From: Stenotrophomonas mori
GTDB lineage: Bacteria; Pseudomonadota; Gammaproteobacteria; Xanthomonadales; Xanthomonadaceae
NCBI RefSeq assembly: GCF_023556335.1
Contig: NZ_JAIKTS010000003.1
Location: forward strand, 187,670-251,669
Reading direction: 5' to 3'
DNA: 64,000 bases
Positions 43,789 to 55,148 of the stretch are shown one piece after another. Position 1 is the first letter of the stretch, and every line of letters starts with the position of its first letter. The translations under genes were made by a program, and so were the position numbers. The notes below the pieces were generated by a model, which worked only from the letters and a program-made list of their open reading frames with translations, was not told the DNA's origin and did not search any database.

Positions 43789-45267
43789 TCAGCGGGACGC
43801 CGGTGGCCGGCTGCGCTGCAGTACCCATGCCACCGCCAGCATGGCCAGGGCAGACACTGCCATCGCCCAGGCGAACCCGCTGGCCACGGCGGCGCGGTAC
43901 AGCAGCAGGGCGGGGGCGGTGAGGATGCCCTCATCCGGATGCTGGACCAGTGCGCGGGCCTGCGTGGCCAGTGTCGATTCCCCCAGGGCGGCGGCCCGGG
44001 TACCGAGGTGGTGGGTGGCGCGCAGGCTCATCAGGCTGCCGAGCAGCGCGATTCCCAGGCTCATGCCGGCCTGGCGCAGGGCGTTCATGGTGGCCGATGC
44101 GATGCCCGCGCGTTCCGGCGGCGCCTGCGCCATCACCGCCAGGCCGGTGGCCGGCACCGCCAGGCCCATGCCGGCGCCCAGTACGACCAGCGCCAGGCTG
44201 GCCGGCAGGGCCGGGGTGGTGGCGTCGAAGGCGGCGATCGCACATAGCGCCAGCGCCACCAGCGCATAGCCGGCGGTCAGCGCCCGGTCCATCCCCAGGC
44301 GGGCCACCAGGCGTCCGAACAGCAGTGAGACGACGCCCATCGCCAGGAACTGCGGCAACAGCTGCACGCCGGCGCGGGCCGCGCTGTGCCCCTGCGCCTG
44401 CTGGAAGAACAGGGAGAGGAAGAACAGGCTGGCGTAGGCGGTGAAGCCCAGTGCGAACGAGGCCAGGTTGAGCGCGCCGAAGCGCCGGTCGGCGAACAGC
44501 TCCAGCGGTACCAGGGGCCGCCGGGCCCTGCGCTCGACCCAGGCGAAGGCCGCCAGCGCGGCCACCGCGAGCAGCAGTGCGCCACGCGTTGAAAGATCCT
44601 CCATCCCGCGGTCGCCGATGCCGATCAGGCCATAGCTGAGTGCGCCCAGGGCCAGGATGCTCAGCAGCTGGCCTGCGGGGTCCAGGGCGGCCTGCTGCGG
44701 ATGCCGCCATTCGGGAATGCTCCAGGCGCCGAGCAGCAGCGCCAGCAGGCCCAGCGGCAGGTTGATCAGGAAGATGCTCTGCCAGCCGATCCACTGCACC
44801 AGCACGCCGCCCAGCAGCGGGCCGAGCACCAGCGCCAGGGCGCTGAATGCGGACCAGCCGCCGATCGCACGCGCGCGTTGCGCAGGGTCCGGGAAGGCGC
44901 GGCTGAGGATGGGCATCGCACTGGGGATCAGCAGAGCTCCCGCCACCCCCTGGACCGTGCGTCCGGCGACCAGCATGGGCAGGCCGGAGGCGATGGCGCA
45001 CAGCAGCGAGCCGGCGGTGAACAGGGTCACGCTGATCAGCCACATCCTCCGGTGTCCGTGGCGGTCGGCCAGCGGCCCGGCCGAGAGCATGAAGGCCGAC
45101 AGCGCGATCGCATAGGCGTTGATGACCCATTGCAGGCCGGCGATATCGGTATCCAGTGCCTGCTGCAGGGTGGGCAGGGCGACGTTGACGATGCTGATGT
45201 CCAGCGACGCCAGGAACGTGCCCAGGTAGGCGGCCAGGACCAGGGCAGGGCGTTGGAAACGACGCAT
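43789..45267 (-). CDS. MFS multidrug exporter, DHA2 (14-helix) family
   Basis: A 492-residue inner-membrane drug:proton antiporter with 14 predicted helices. Typical DHA2 signatures are LDISIVNVALPTLQQAL in helix 1, the motif A region GPLADRHGHRR and the motif C-like GPLLGGVLV. The start was put at the ATG at 45267 (MRRFQRP), which places helix 1 nine residues in; an ATG at 45282 is possible. Tandem TetR-type palindromes lie about 50 bases upstream, yet no TetR gene is adjacent. The gene is convergent with the glutathione S-transferase; an ATCCCGCG / CGCGGGAT inverted repeat lies at 43760-43789. Confidence 0.88.
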   Translation of the reverse strand: MRRFQRPALVLAAYLGTFLASLDISIVNVALPTLQQALDTDIAGLQWVINAYAIALSAFMLSAGPLADRHGHRRMWLISVTLFTAGSLLCAIASGLPMLVAGRTVQGVAGALLIPSAMPILSRAFPDPAQRARAIGGWSAFSALALVLGPLLGGVLVQWIGWQSIFLINLPLGLLALLLGAWSIPEWRHPQQAALDPAGQLLSILALGALSYGLIGIGDRGMEDLSTRGALLLAVAALAAFAWVERRARRPLVPLELFADRRFGALNLASFALGFTAYASLFFLSLFFQQAQGHSAARAGVQLLPQFLAMGVVSLLFGRLVARLGMDRALTAGYALVALALCAIAAFDATTPALPASLALVVLGAGMGLAVPATGLAVMAQAPPERAGIASATMNALRQAGMSLGIALLGSLMSLRATHHLGTRAAALGESTLATQARALVQHPDEGILTAPALLLYRAAVASGFAWAMAVSALAMLAVAWVLQRSRPPASR

Positions 45268-45315
45268 GGGACAGGCCGGCATGGGGAGGGGGTGCGGGCA
45301 TTCTGGAGCATGACC

Positions 45316-47290
<1,975 letters not shown>

Positions 47291-47303
47291 GCGGCCGCCT
47301 GCG

Positions 47304-47852
47304 ATGCCACCGCCCATCCGCGTCGAACTGCTGCCGCACGATCCGGCCTGGGCGCTGGCCGCCGAGGCCGAGGCCTCGGCATTGCGGGGCGCGCTCGGCA
47401 GCACCCTGTTGACGGTCCACCATGTCGGTTCGACCGCCATTCCCGGCATCCACGCCAAGCCGATCCTCGACCTGATGCCGGTAGTGCGCACGCTGGCCGG
47501 ACTGGATGCACGGCGCGACGCGCTCCAGGCCCTGGGCTATGCGTGGTGGGGCGAACTGGGGCTGCCGGGGCGGCGCTACTGCAGCAAGGACGACCCGCAG
47601 AGCGGCCGCCGCCTGGTGCAGCTGCACGCCTATCCCGAAGGCGCGGCGGACATCGCGCGCCACCTGGCGTTCCGGGATTTCCTGCGCGGAGACGCGCAGG
47701 TCGCCGCCGCCTACGACCGCGAGAAGCGACGCTGCCAACGCCTGCACCCGCACGACTCGCACGCCTACGGCGACTGCAAGGGCGCGTGGATACGCGAGGT
47801 CGAGGCGCGTGCGCTGGCCGCAGTGGCCACCCCCCTTCCTTCCAAGGAGTAA
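47304..47852 (+). CDS. GrpB-family (UPF0157) protein
   Basis: A 182-residue protein with the GrpB signature HHVGSTAIPGIHAKPILDLM (about 40-59), which belongs to a nucleotidyltransferase-like fold, and the later HLAFRDFLRGD segment. The biochemical role of the family is unknown; in some species it is fused to dephospho-CoA kinase. It begins 13 bases after frmA and ends 3 bases before fghA, so it is firmly inside the formaldehyde operon. A link to thiol or adduct metabolism is possible but not shown by the sequence. Confidence 0.85.
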   Translation: MPPPIRVELLPHDPAWALAAEAEASALRGALGSTLLTVHHVGSTAIPGIHAKPILDLMPVVRTLAGLDARRDALQALGYAWWGELGLPGRRYCSKDDPQSGRRLVQLHAYPEGAADIARHLAFRDFLRGDAQVAAAYDREKRRCQRLHPHDSHAYGDCKGAWIREVEARALAAVATPLPSKE

Positions 47853-47855
47853 TCC

Positions 47856-48686
47856 ATGCAACGCATCGAACACCGCGCCTGTGCCGGCGGCTGGCAGGAT
47901 GTCTATCGCCACCACTCGGCCACGCTGGGCTGCGACATGCAGTTCGCCGTCTACCTGCCGCCGCAGGCCGCCACGCAGGCGTTGCCGGTGCTGTACTGGC
48001 TGAGCGGGTTGACCTGCACCGAGCAGAATTTCATCACCAAGGCCGGCGCCCAGCGCTATGCGGCCGAACACGGGGTGATCATCGTCGCGCCCGATACCAG
48101 CCCGCGCGGCGACGGCGTGGCCGACGCCGAGGGCTACGACCTGGGCAAGGGCGCCGGCTTCTACCTCAACGCCACCCGTGCACCGTGGGCGACGCACTAC
48201 CGCATGCACGACTACGTGGCGCAGGAACTGCCGGCGCTGGTCGAGGCGAGCTTCCCGGCAACCGCGGCGCGCGCCATCAGCGGCCATTCGATGGGTGGCC
48301 ACGGCGCACTGGTGATCGCGCTGCGCAACCCCGGACGCTACCGGAGCGTGTCGGCGTTCTCGCCGATCGTGGCGCCGTCGCAGGTGCCATGGGGCGAAAA
48401 GGCGTTCACCGCCTACCTCGGCGAGGACCGCGCGGCCTGGCTGGCCTGGGATGCCAGCGCGCTGATCGCCGGCGCCGACGAGCGCCTGCCGCTGCTGGTG
48501 GACCAGGGCGAAGCGGACGAATTCCTGCAGACCCAGCTGCAGCCACAGCGCCTGCAGCAGGCCTGCGATGCGGCCGGCCATCCGCTGACCCTGCGTCTGC
48601 AGCCCGGCTACGACCACAGCTACTACTTCATTGCCAGTTTCATCGGTGAGCACATCGCGCACCACGCCCGCGCGCTGCGCGGCTGA
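47856..48686 (+). CDS. fghA: S-formylglutathione hydrolase
   Basis: The 276-residue esterase-D-type hydrolase splits S-formylglutathione to formate and glutathione, completing formaldehyde detoxification. The nucleophile motif is GHSMGGHG with Ser145; the catalytic His is in GYDHSYYF near the C-terminus. [12 protein letters not shown] and the Cys before the oxyanion segment are also typical. An AAGGAG ribosome-binding site overlaps the end of grpB. The 311 bases after the stop (48687-48997) hold only GC hairpins, such as GGCGCCGG / CCGGCGCC at 48694-48719, before the convergent stress-protein gene. Confidence 0.95.
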   Translation: MQRIEHRACAGGWQDVYRHHSATLGCDMQFAVYLPPQAATQALPVLYWLSGLTCTEQNFITKAGAQRYAAEHGVIIVAPDTSPRGDGVADAEGYDLGKGAGFYLNATRAPWATHYRMHDYVAQELPALVEASFPATAARAISGHSMGGHGALVIALRNPGRYRSVSAFSPIVAPSQVPWGEKAFTAYLGEDRAAWLAWDASALIAGADERLPLLVDQGEADEFLQTQLQPQRLQQACDAAGHPLTLRLQPGYDHSYYFIASFIGEHIAHHARALRG

Positions 48687-48997
48687 GGTGCGTGGCGCCG
48701 GGCCGCGCAGGCCGGCGCCGGGCGACAAGGGGCGTCGGTTCGGTGGGGCCTCGGGGCCGGGATGTCGCCCTGGCCCGGCGGCCTGCACGGCCCGGCGGGC
48801 CAGGGCGCCGGCGGCCCGTCGACAGGCCGTGCCGGAAGTGGTCCACGGGCCGGTCGATCGATGCGGCGCCGCGATGGCGCCCGCGCCGGGTCCGGCACGC
48901 GGCCGCGGTTGTGGCCATCGCGCATGCGGTGGGCCGCCCGAGGAAATGCCGTCGGCTCGCCGCCGGCGGCGCGATGGAAGCCGGCATGGCCTGCCGG

Positions 48998-49444
48998 TCA
49001 GCCCCGAGGAGCGCGGGTCTCCACCAGGACCGGGCACGGCGCATGGTCGATCGTCCAGCGGCCGACCGACGGCTCGAACAGCCGCTGCAGGCGCGACAGG
49101 TGGCGGTGGCCGATCACGATCAGGTCGCATCCCAGCTGCCGCGCCTGCTCGCTGATCACTTCACCCGGGTCGCCGGCCGGCAGCCGCGCGACCGCGTCGA
49201 CACCGCGTTCGCGCAGGTCGGCCAGGGCATCGGCCAGCACCGCCTCGGCCCGTGACCGCTGGCGCGCGGCCTGCGGATACGTGCGGCGGTCGTCGGCGCC
49301 GGCGTCGTCCGCCAGTGCGTACTCGGGGTCGAGCACGCAGAGCAGGTGCAGGCGGCTGCGGGGGCCGGCGAGCGCCGCCGCCAGGTCCAGCACGCGTTCG
49401 TGCTGGGGGCCGCCGTCGAGGGCGACCAGCAGGGTGGTGAACAT
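48998..49444 (-). CDS. Universal stress protein (UspA family)
   Basis: A 148-residue cytosolic protein. It begins with FTTLLVALDGGPQHERVLDLAAALA and ends with the usual IDHAPCPVLVE strand. The ATP-binding signature expected near residues 110-130 reads IGHRHLSRLQRLFEPSVGRW, without the standard spaced glycines, so nucleotide binding is uncertain. An AGGAGA precedes the ATG at 49444. It is divergent from a LysR gene with 141 bases between the starts. Confidence 0.88.
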   Translation of the reverse strand: MFTTLLVALDGGPQHERVLDLAAALAGPRSRLHLLCVLDPEYALADDAGADDRRTYPQAARQRSRAEAVLADALADLRERGVDAVARLPAGDPGEVISEQARQLGCDLIVIGHRHLSRLQRLFEPSVGRWTIDHAPCPVLVETRAPRG

Positions 49445-49519
49445 CGGGATCTCCTTGGCTGGCCGCCGATGGTCGGCGACGGCGCCGCGGGCACCCATGC
49501 CGTGGGCCGCAGGCAAGAC

Positions 49520-49534
49520 GTGCGTGCGACGCAC
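49520..49534. promoter_or_regulatory. Candidate LysR-type operator
   Basis: The inverted repeat GTGCGT-GCG-ACGCAC contains the T-N11-A spacing that LysR-type regulators recognise. It lies in the divergent region between the stress protein and LysR genes, about 50 bases before the LysR start, so autoregulation is possible. Confidence 0.35.
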
Positions 49535-49585
49535 GCCACCGCGCGGGGGCATGCCGTAGAGTCGTGCGGTTTCCTGGAGATCGTC

Positions 49586-50503
49586 ATGCCCCTGCCGGAC
49601 CTGAACCTGCTGCTGGCCCTGGATGTGCTGATCGACGAATGCAGCGTGGCCGCCGCTGCGCGGCGCATGGACCTGAGCGCACCGGCGATGAGCCGCACGC
49701 TGGGCCGCATCCGCGCCGCCCTCGGCGATCCGGTGCTGGTGCGAGCCGGCCGCGGGCTGGCGCCGACCCCGCGCGCGCTGCAGCTGCGCGAACAGGTCCG
49801 CGACGTGATCGAGCAGGCCCACCACATCTTCAATGCCGGCCGCGAGATCGACCTGCGCACCCTGGAGCGCACCTTCAATGTGCGTGCCAACGATGTCTTC
49901 ATCGGCGGCTTCGGTGGGCGCCTGCGCGAGCTGTTCCGCGCGCAGGCGCCGGGCGCGGTGCTGCGCTTCGTGCCCGAGGGCGATACCGACGACGATGCGA
50001 TGGCACAGGGGCGGATCGACCTGTACATCAGCACCGCCGGCAAGCATGCGCCGGACACCAAGGTGCAGAGCCTGTTCAGCACCTCCTTCATGGGCGCCGC
50101 GCGCGAGGACCACCCGCTGTTCGAGGGCGAGATCAGCGCCGAGCGCTTCGCCGCCTGCGACCATATCGCGGTCTCCCGTCGCGGCCTGCCACGCGGGCCG
50201 GTCGACGAGGACCTGGCCGCGCTCGGCCTGCAGCGGCGGGTGGCGCTGATCAGCCCGACCTTCCACGGTGCGATCTTCGCCGCCGCCGAGTCGGACCTGA
50301 TCCTGCCGCAGATGCCGAGCGTGATGCGCGACCGGATCGTCGGCATGCGCCTGCCCCTGCGCCTGTTCCCGCTGCCGATCCCGGTGCGCACCGCCGCCAT
50401 CGTCCAGGCCTGGCACCCGCGGCTGGACAACGACGCGGCCCACCAATGGCTGCGGCGCGCGATCAAGGCCATGTGCGACAGCGCAGAGGACGCCCGCCGC
50501 TGA
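49586..50503 (+). CDS. LysR-family transcriptional regulator
   Basis: A 305-residue regulator with an N-terminal winged helix-turn-helix (LNLLLALDVLIDECSVAAAARRMDL... with LSAPAMSRTLGRIRAALGD) and a C-terminal co-inducer domain. GDPVLVRAGRGLAPTPRA is the usual link. The ATG at 49586 has GGAGAT six bases upstream. The efflux operon starts 150 bases downstream on the same strand, separated by a strong inverted repeat, so this protein is its probable regulator. No inducer can be predicted. Confidence 0.92.
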   Translation: MPLPDLNLLLALDVLIDECSVAAAARRMDLSAPAMSRTLGRIRAALGDPVLVRAGRGLAPTPRALQLREQVRDVIEQAHHIFNAGREIDLRTLERTFNVRANDVFIGGFGGRLRELFRAQAPGAVLRFVPEGDTDDDAMAQGRIDLYISTAGKHAPDTKVQSLFSTSFMGAAREDHPLFEGEISAERFAACDHIAVSRRGLPRGPVDEDLAALGLQRRVALISPTFHGAIFAAAESDLILPQMPSVMRDRIVGMRLPLRLFPLPIPVRTAAIVQAWHPRLDNDAAHQWLRRAIKAMCDSAEDARR

Positions 50504-50509
50504 GCCCGG

Positions 50510-50534
50510 CAGGCGTGCGCGTGATGCACGCCTG
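50510..50534 (+). terminator. Hairpin after LysR gene
   Basis: CAGGCGTGC and GCACGCCTG form a nine-base-pair perfect stem around a seven-base loop just after the LysR stop, flanked by further complementary CCGG bases. It lacks an immediate T-tract. It may terminate the LysR message or act as an operator for the efflux genes. Confidence 0.45.
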
Positions 50535-50654
50535 TCCTGCCGGTGGCGCCATTTTCCGGCGGATGCCGGCTTCCTAGACTGCGCTCCCCAATTCCACCGA
50601 GCGCACTCCGATGTTCCCCTGCATGCTGTCCGCCGCACGTACCGGGGCCGGCCG

Positions 50655-52178
50655 ATGAGGCCGCCGGCCCCGGCCCTGCCGACGGCGATTCCCGTGCCTG
50701 CCGCGGCCGGTCTCGACCGCCGGGTCCTGGTCGGCCTGTGCGGCATATTGCTGGCGGTGCTGGTGTCCGGCTTCAACGAGACCATCACCAAGGTCGCGCT
50801 GGCCGACATCCGTGGCGCGATGGGCATCAGCGTCGACGACGGCAGCTGGGTCGTCGCCCTGTACAGCGCCATGTCGGTCAGCGCGATGGCCTTTGCCCCC
50901 TGGTGCGCGGCGACCTTCTCGCTGCGCCGTTTCGCGCTGGCGATGATCGCCGGCTTCATGCTGCTGGGCGTGCTCTGCCCGCTGGCGCCGAACCTGCAGG
51001 TGTTCCTGGTGCTGCGCGCGCTGCAGGGCCTGTGCGGTGGCGCGCTGCCGCCGCTGCTGATGAGCGTGGCGCTGCGCTTCCTGCCGCCGGGCATCAAGCT
51101 GTACGGCCTGGCCGGCTACGCGCTGACCGCCACCTTCGGTCCGAGCATGGGCACGCCGCTGGCCGCGTTCTGGGTCGAGCAGGCGGGCTGGCACTGGGCG
51201 TTCTGGCAGGTCGTTCCGTACTGCCTGGCGGCGATGGCGATGGTCGCCTGGGGCCTGCCCCGGGACCCGCTGCGGTTGGAGCGCTTCGCGCAGTTCGACG
51301 GCGTCGGCCTGCTGCTCGGGCTGCCGGCACTGGTGCTGCTGGTGCTGGGGCTGGTGCAGGGCCCGCGGCTGAACTGGTTCGACGCGCCGGTGATCACCCT
51401 GATGCTCGGCGGCGGCGGTGGACTGCTGGTGCTGTTCATGGTCAATGAATGGTTCCACCCGCTGCCGTTCTTCAAGCTGCAGCTGCTGGCCCACCGCAAC
51501 CTCAGCTATTCGCTGGTGACGCTGGGCGGCGTGCTGTTCGTGCTGCTGGCGGTGATCTCCATCCCGTCCGGCTTCCTGGCCGGGGTGCAGGGCTACCGCC
51601 CGCAGCAGACCGCGCCGCTGCTGCTGTGGGTGGCGGTGCCGCAGGTGGTCGCGCTGCCGCTGGTGGCGGCACTGCTGAACCTGCGCGCGGTGGACTGCCG
51701 CTGGGTGCTGGCCCTCGGCCTGGCGCTGCTGGCGCTGGCCTGCTGGCTGGGCGCGCGGCTGGAGGTGGCCTGGGTCCGCGACAACTTCCTGTGGGTGCAG
51801 CTGCTGCAGGTGTTCGCCCAGCCGATGGCGGTGCTGCCGCTGCTGATGCTGGCCACCGGTGGCCTGGCGCCGCAGGACGGTCCGTTCGCGTCGGCGTGGT
51901 TCAACACCGTCAAGGGGTTCGCCGCGGTGCTGGCCGGCGGGCTGCTGGAGGCCATCGCCCAGGGCCGCCGCCACGTCCACTCCACCGCGCTGGTCGAGCG
52001 CCTCGGCGAACAGCCCTGGCTGGCCGACGGGCCGCAGCTGGAGGGGCGCCTGCAGGCGCAGGTGCAGGCGCTGACCTCGGCCGACCTGTACCTGGTGGTC
52101 GCGGCGGTCGCACTGGCCCTCATTCCCCTCATCGCCTGGATGCCCACCCGCATCCACCCGCCACGTGCCGTGGCCTGA
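50655..52178 (+). CDS. EmrB-like MFS drug exporter
   Basis: A 507-residue inner-membrane DHA2-type transporter with 14 hydrophobic segments. It carries LVSGFNETITKVALADIRGAMG in helix 1 and the GPSMGTPLAAFW motif C equivalent; the last helix ends near MPTRIHPP. Partners follow at once: an EmrA-like adaptor 21 bases downstream and an outer-membrane factor overlapping that. Together they form a complete tripartite pump through both membranes. The order exporter-adaptor-channel differs from the E. coli emrAB order. The substrate is unknown. Confidence 0.9.
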   Translation: MRPPAPALPTAIPVPAAAGLDRRVLVGLCGILLAVLVSGFNETITKVALADIRGAMGISVDDGSWVVALYSAMSVSAMAFAPWCAATFSLRRFALAMIAGFMLLGVLCPLAPNLQVFLVLRALQGLCGGALPPLLMSVALRFLPPGIKLYGLAGYALTATFGPSMGTPLAAFWVEQAGWHWAFWQVVPYCLAAMAMVAWGLPRDPLRLERFAQFDGVGLLLGLPALVLLVLGLVQGPRLNWFDAPVITLMLGGGGGLLVLFMVNEWFHPLPFFKLQLLAHRNLSYSLVTLGGVLFVLLAVISIPSGFLAGVQGYRPQQTAPLLLWVAVPQVVALPLVAALLNLRAVDCRWVLALGLALLALACWLGARLEVAWVRDNFLWVQLLQVFAQPMAVLPLLMLATGGLAPQDGPFASAWFNTVKGFAAVLAGGLLEAIAQGRRHVHSTALVERLGEQPWLADGPQLEGRLQAQVQALTSADLYLVVAAVALALIPLIAWMPTRIHPPRAVA

Positions 52179-52199
52179 CCCTTCCGCAGGATCTCCCCC

Positions 52200-53282
52200 A
52201 TGACGATCACCCGAACCTCTCTCCATGCCGGCCTCGCACTGGGCGTGCTGGTCCTGGCCGCCGGCGCCTGGCTGCTGCTGCGCGAGGGAACCCACCAGCG
52301 CACCAACAACGCCTACGTGGTGGCCGACTACACCCTGGTCGCCCCGAAGATCCCCGGCTTCGTCAGTGCCGTGGAAGTGCTGGACAACCAGGCGGTGCGG
52401 GCCGGCGACGTGCTTGCCCGCATCGACGACCGCGACTACCGGGTGGCGGTGCAGGCGGCGCAGGCCGACCTGGCGGGCGCCCGCGCCCGGCTGGTCACTG
52501 CCCGGGCCGCACTGGCCCAGCAGGGCGCGCTGATCGCCCAGGCCCGGGCCAGCGTCGACGTCGGCCGCTCCGAGCTGACCCTGGCGCATGCCGACCAGCA
52601 GCGCTACCGCGAACTGGCCCGCGAGGGCGCGGGCAGCGTACGCGACGCCCAGCAGGCCCTTTCCAGGCAGGCGGTGGCCAGCGCCCAGCTGCAGCAGGGC
52701 CAGGCGGCCCTGCAGGCCGCACGCCAGCGCACCGCCATCCTCGATGCCGGGGTGCGGGCCGCGCAGGCGGCGGTGCAGCTCGCCGAGGCGGCCCAGGCGC
52801 GCGCCGAACTGGATCTGTCGCACACCGTGCTGCGCGCGCCGATCGACGGCACGGTCGGCCGGCGCGCGGTACGCGTGGGCGCCTACCTGACCCCGGGCAC
52901 GCCGGTGGCGGCCGTGGTGCCGCTGGAGCAGGCTTTCGTGGTCGCCAACTTCCAGGAGACGCAGATGGCCCGCATGCGCGCCGGCCAGCAGGTCGAGCTG
53001 ACCGTGGACGTGTTCCCGGGCACGCCGCTGCGCGGCCATGTCGACAGCATCGCCCCGGCCACCGGCGTCACCTTCGCCGCCGTAGCGCCGGAAAACGCCA
53101 CCGGCAACTTCACCAAGGTCGTGCAGCGCATCCCGGTGAAGATCGTCCTGGCGCCGGGCCAGCCGCTGCTGGAACAGCTGCGCGCCGGCATGTCGGTGGA
53201 AGTCCGTGTCGATCTCGCCAGCGGCCCGCATGCGCACAGCGCGCAGCGCCGCCCGGCCCGCAGGGGCGGGGAACGCGCATGA
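52200..53282 (+). CDS. EmrA-like membrane fusion (HlyD) adaptor
   Basis: A 360-residue periplasmic adaptor anchored by one N-terminal helix (GLALGVLVLAAGAWLLL, about 11-27). A biotinyl-lipoyl half-motif (TNNAYVVADYTLVAPKIPGFV) precedes a long alpha-hairpin coiled coil (about 80-195), the second lipoyl half (RAPIDGTVGRRAVRVGAYL), and a beta-barrel. The Arg/Gly-rich C-terminal tail is not conserved. It connects the exporter with the outer-membrane channel. Its TGA stop overlaps the ATG of the channel gene (ATGA). Confidence 0.92.
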   Translation: MTITRTSLHAGLALGVLVLAAGAWLLLREGTHQRTNNAYVVADYTLVAPKIPGFVSAVEVLDNQAVRAGDVLARIDDRDYRVAVQAAQADLAGARARLVTARAALAQQGALIAQARASVDVGRSELTLAHADQQRYRELAREGAGSVRDAQQALSRQAVASAQLQQGQAALQAARQRTAILDAGVRAAQAAVQLAEAAQARAELDLSHTVLRAPIDGTVGRRAVRVGAYLTPGTPVAAVVPLEQAFVVANFQETQMARMRAGQQVELTVDVFPGTPLRGHVDSIAPATGVTFAAVAPENATGNFTKVVQRIPVKIVLAPGQPLLEQLRAGMSVEVRVDLASGPHAHSAQRRPARRGGERA

Positions 53283-54691
53283 GCGGCGCGAGCGTGTTCC
53301 GTCCCTGCGCCGCGGCGGTGCTGGGCATGGCCCTGGCGGCCTGCACGATGGGGCCGGACTTCGTACGCCCGCAGGCCGGGCTGCCGGCGTACTGGCGCGG
53401 CGAGGCGGTGGTCGGCAGCGCGGTCGACGGCGACGCCGCGTGGTGGGCCGGCTTCGACGATCCGCTGCTGGGCCGGCTGGCCAGCCAGGTGCTGGACGCC
53501 AACCTGGACCTGCAGTTGGCGGCCAACCGCGTGCTGCAGGCCCGCGCCCTGCGCGGCGATGCGGCCGCCGAGCGCCTGCCCGGCCTCGTCGCCGGTGCCG
53601 GTGGCGTACGCGCCCGCAACAGCGAGGTCGGCCTGAACGATCCTTCCGGCAATGCCGGCCGCCGCGACTACGGGCTGTTCCAGGCCGGCATCGGCCTGGG
53701 GTGGGAACTGGACCTGTGGGGGAGGGTGCGCCGGCAGATGGAGGCCGCCGATGCGCGCGTGCGGATGGCCGAGGAGGACGCGCACGCGGTGCGCACCGCG
53801 CTGCTCGCGGAAACCGCGCGCGATTACCTGCAGTTGCGTGCGGCCCGGCAACTGCGCGCGATCACCGAGGACAACCTGGGCATCGCCCGCGACATCGAGC
53901 GGCTGACCGGAGCCCGCCGTCGCCTGGGGGTGGCCAACACGCTGGAGGTGGCGAGCGCGGCGGCGCAGGTGGCCGCGCTGGACGCGCGCCTCGTCCCGCT
54001 GCGGCACCGCGAAGCGCAGCTGCGCAATGCACTGGCGCTGCTGCTGGCGCAGCCGCCGCAGGCGCTGGATGCGGCGTTGCAGGATGCACGCCGCGACTGG
54101 CCGGCCTTGCCGGCGGTGGCGGTGGGCGTGCCCGGCGAGCTGGCCGGGCGCCGTCCGGACATCCGCCGGGCCGAGGCCGCGCTGCAGGCGGCCACCGCCG
54201 GCATCGGCGTGGCCCGGGCCAGCTTCCTGCCGCGCATCACCTTGACCGGCGATGCCGGCTTCCAGGCCCGGCAGCTCGATGACCTGGACGGCTGGAATGC
54301 GCACCGCTTCAGCATCGGCCCGTCGATCAGCGTGCCGGTCTTCCAGGGCGGCCGGCTGAAGGCCCGCCTGGCGCTGAGCCGGCTGCAGCAACGCCAGGCG
54401 GCGCTGCAGTTCCAGCGCACCGTGCTGCAGGCCTGGCATGAAGTGGACGAGGCCATCGAGGGCTATGCCAGCGAACAGCGGCGCAGCGAGCGGCTGCACG
54501 CGGCGGCGGTGGCGAGCGGGACGGCGCTGGAGGCGGCGCGCCGGCAATTCCGCGCCGGCGCGATCGACATGCTGGACGTGCTGGCCACCCAGCGCATCGC
54601 GCTGGACAACCAGGCCGCACTGGCCGACAGCCGGGCACGGGCGGCGATCGCGCGGGTGGATCTCTACCGCGCGCTGGGCGGAGGGTGGTGA
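53279..54691 (+). CDS. Outer-membrane efflux lipoprotein, NodT/OprM type
   Basis: A 470-residue TolC-like outer-membrane factor. The lipobox LAAC predicts lipidation at C22, and CTMGPDFVRP just after it is characteristic of the NodT group. Two repeats of long helices and barrel strands follow; GRRPDIRRAEAAL and GPSISVPVFQGGRL mark the two halves. It overlaps the adaptor gene by four bases. It forms the outer-membrane duct of the efflux system. A very strong hairpin follows its stop. Confidence 0.93.
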   Translation: MSGASVFRPCAAAVLGMALAACTMGPDFVRPQAGLPAYWRGEAVVGSAVDGDAAWWAGFDDPLLGRLASQVLDANLDLQLAANRVLQARALRGDAAAERLPGLVAGAGGVRARNSEVGLNDPSGNAGRRDYGLFQAGIGLGWELDLWGRVRRQMEAADARVRMAEEDAHAVRTALLAETARDYLQLRAARQLRAITEDNLGIARDIERLTGARRRLGVANTLEVASAAAQVAALDARLVPLRHREAQLRNALALLLAQPPQALDAALQDARRDWPALPAVAVGVPGELAGRRPDIRRAEAALQAATAGIGVARASFLPRITLTGDAGFQARQLDDLDGWNAHRFSIGPSISVPVFQGGRLKARLALSRLQQRQAALQFQRTVLQAWHEVDEAIEGYASEQRRSERLHAAAVASGTALEAARRQFRAGAIDMLDVLATQRIALDNQAALADSRARAAIARVDLYRALGGGW

Positions 54692-54692
54692 A

Positions 54693-54723
54693 CCGTGGCG
54701 GCGCCAGGCAGGCGCCGCCACGG
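54693..54723. terminator. Strong hairpin between convergent genes
   Basis: CCGTGGCGGCGCC pairs perfectly with GGCGCCGCCACGG over 13 base pairs with a five-base loop, directly after the efflux operon and before the end of the convergent small gene. It is a candidate bidirectional terminator, though it lacks a T-tract. Confidence 0.6.
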
Positions 54724-54745
54724 GTGGGACGCGGCCGCGCGGGCC

Positions 54746-55084
54746 TCAGCGCACGTCGCGCAGTTCCCAGTGGCTGCCGGCCAGCCAGCGCAGGCGCTGC
54801 TTGAGCAGGTCGCCGGACAGCGCGGTGACGGCGACCAGGTCGATGCGCAGGTCGGCCTGCTGGCCGCTCACCGTCGCCGCCGGATCGGTCGCGCCCAGGC
54901 TGGGGTCGACCTCGTCGGGGTCGTCCTGGGTGGCGCGCCAGCGCTCGAACAGCGCCGGAGTGCGCAGCGCATCCTGCAGCTGTTCGGCGAAGGCCTCGGC
55001 GCCATTGGCGGTGAAGGACAGGCGGGGGTCGGGGCCGCGGGCGGCGGACGGGTCGGGCAGGGAAATCGAATAGTGCACGGGCAT
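54746..55084 (-). CDS. Small conserved-looking protein of unknown function
   Basis: A 112-residue protein with no signal peptide or membrane segment. It starts MPVHYSISLPDPSAARGPDPRL and ends with LRWLAGSHWELRDVR. The start ATG at 55084 has AAGGAG seven bases upstream, which supports it as a real gene. I do not recognise the family. It lies between the efflux operon (convergent) and the degV gene upstream on the same strand. Confidence 0.65.
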   Translation of the reverse strand: MPVHYSISLPDPSAARGPDPRLSFTANGAEAFAEQLQDALRTPALFERWRATQDDPDEVDPSLGATDPAATVSGQQADLRIDLVAVTALSGDLLKQRLRWLAGSHWELRDVR

Positions 55085-55148
55085 GTGGGTCTCCTTGTGG
55101 GGCCAGTGTGGCGCACCCGGCGTCGCGTGCGCGTCCACGCCGCCGCGG

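Noticed and set aside
48687..48997. Candidate small gene between fghA and the stress-protein gene
   Set aside because: The frames here are Arg/Gly/Pro-rich without start signals. The region is explained by GC hairpins between convergent genes.
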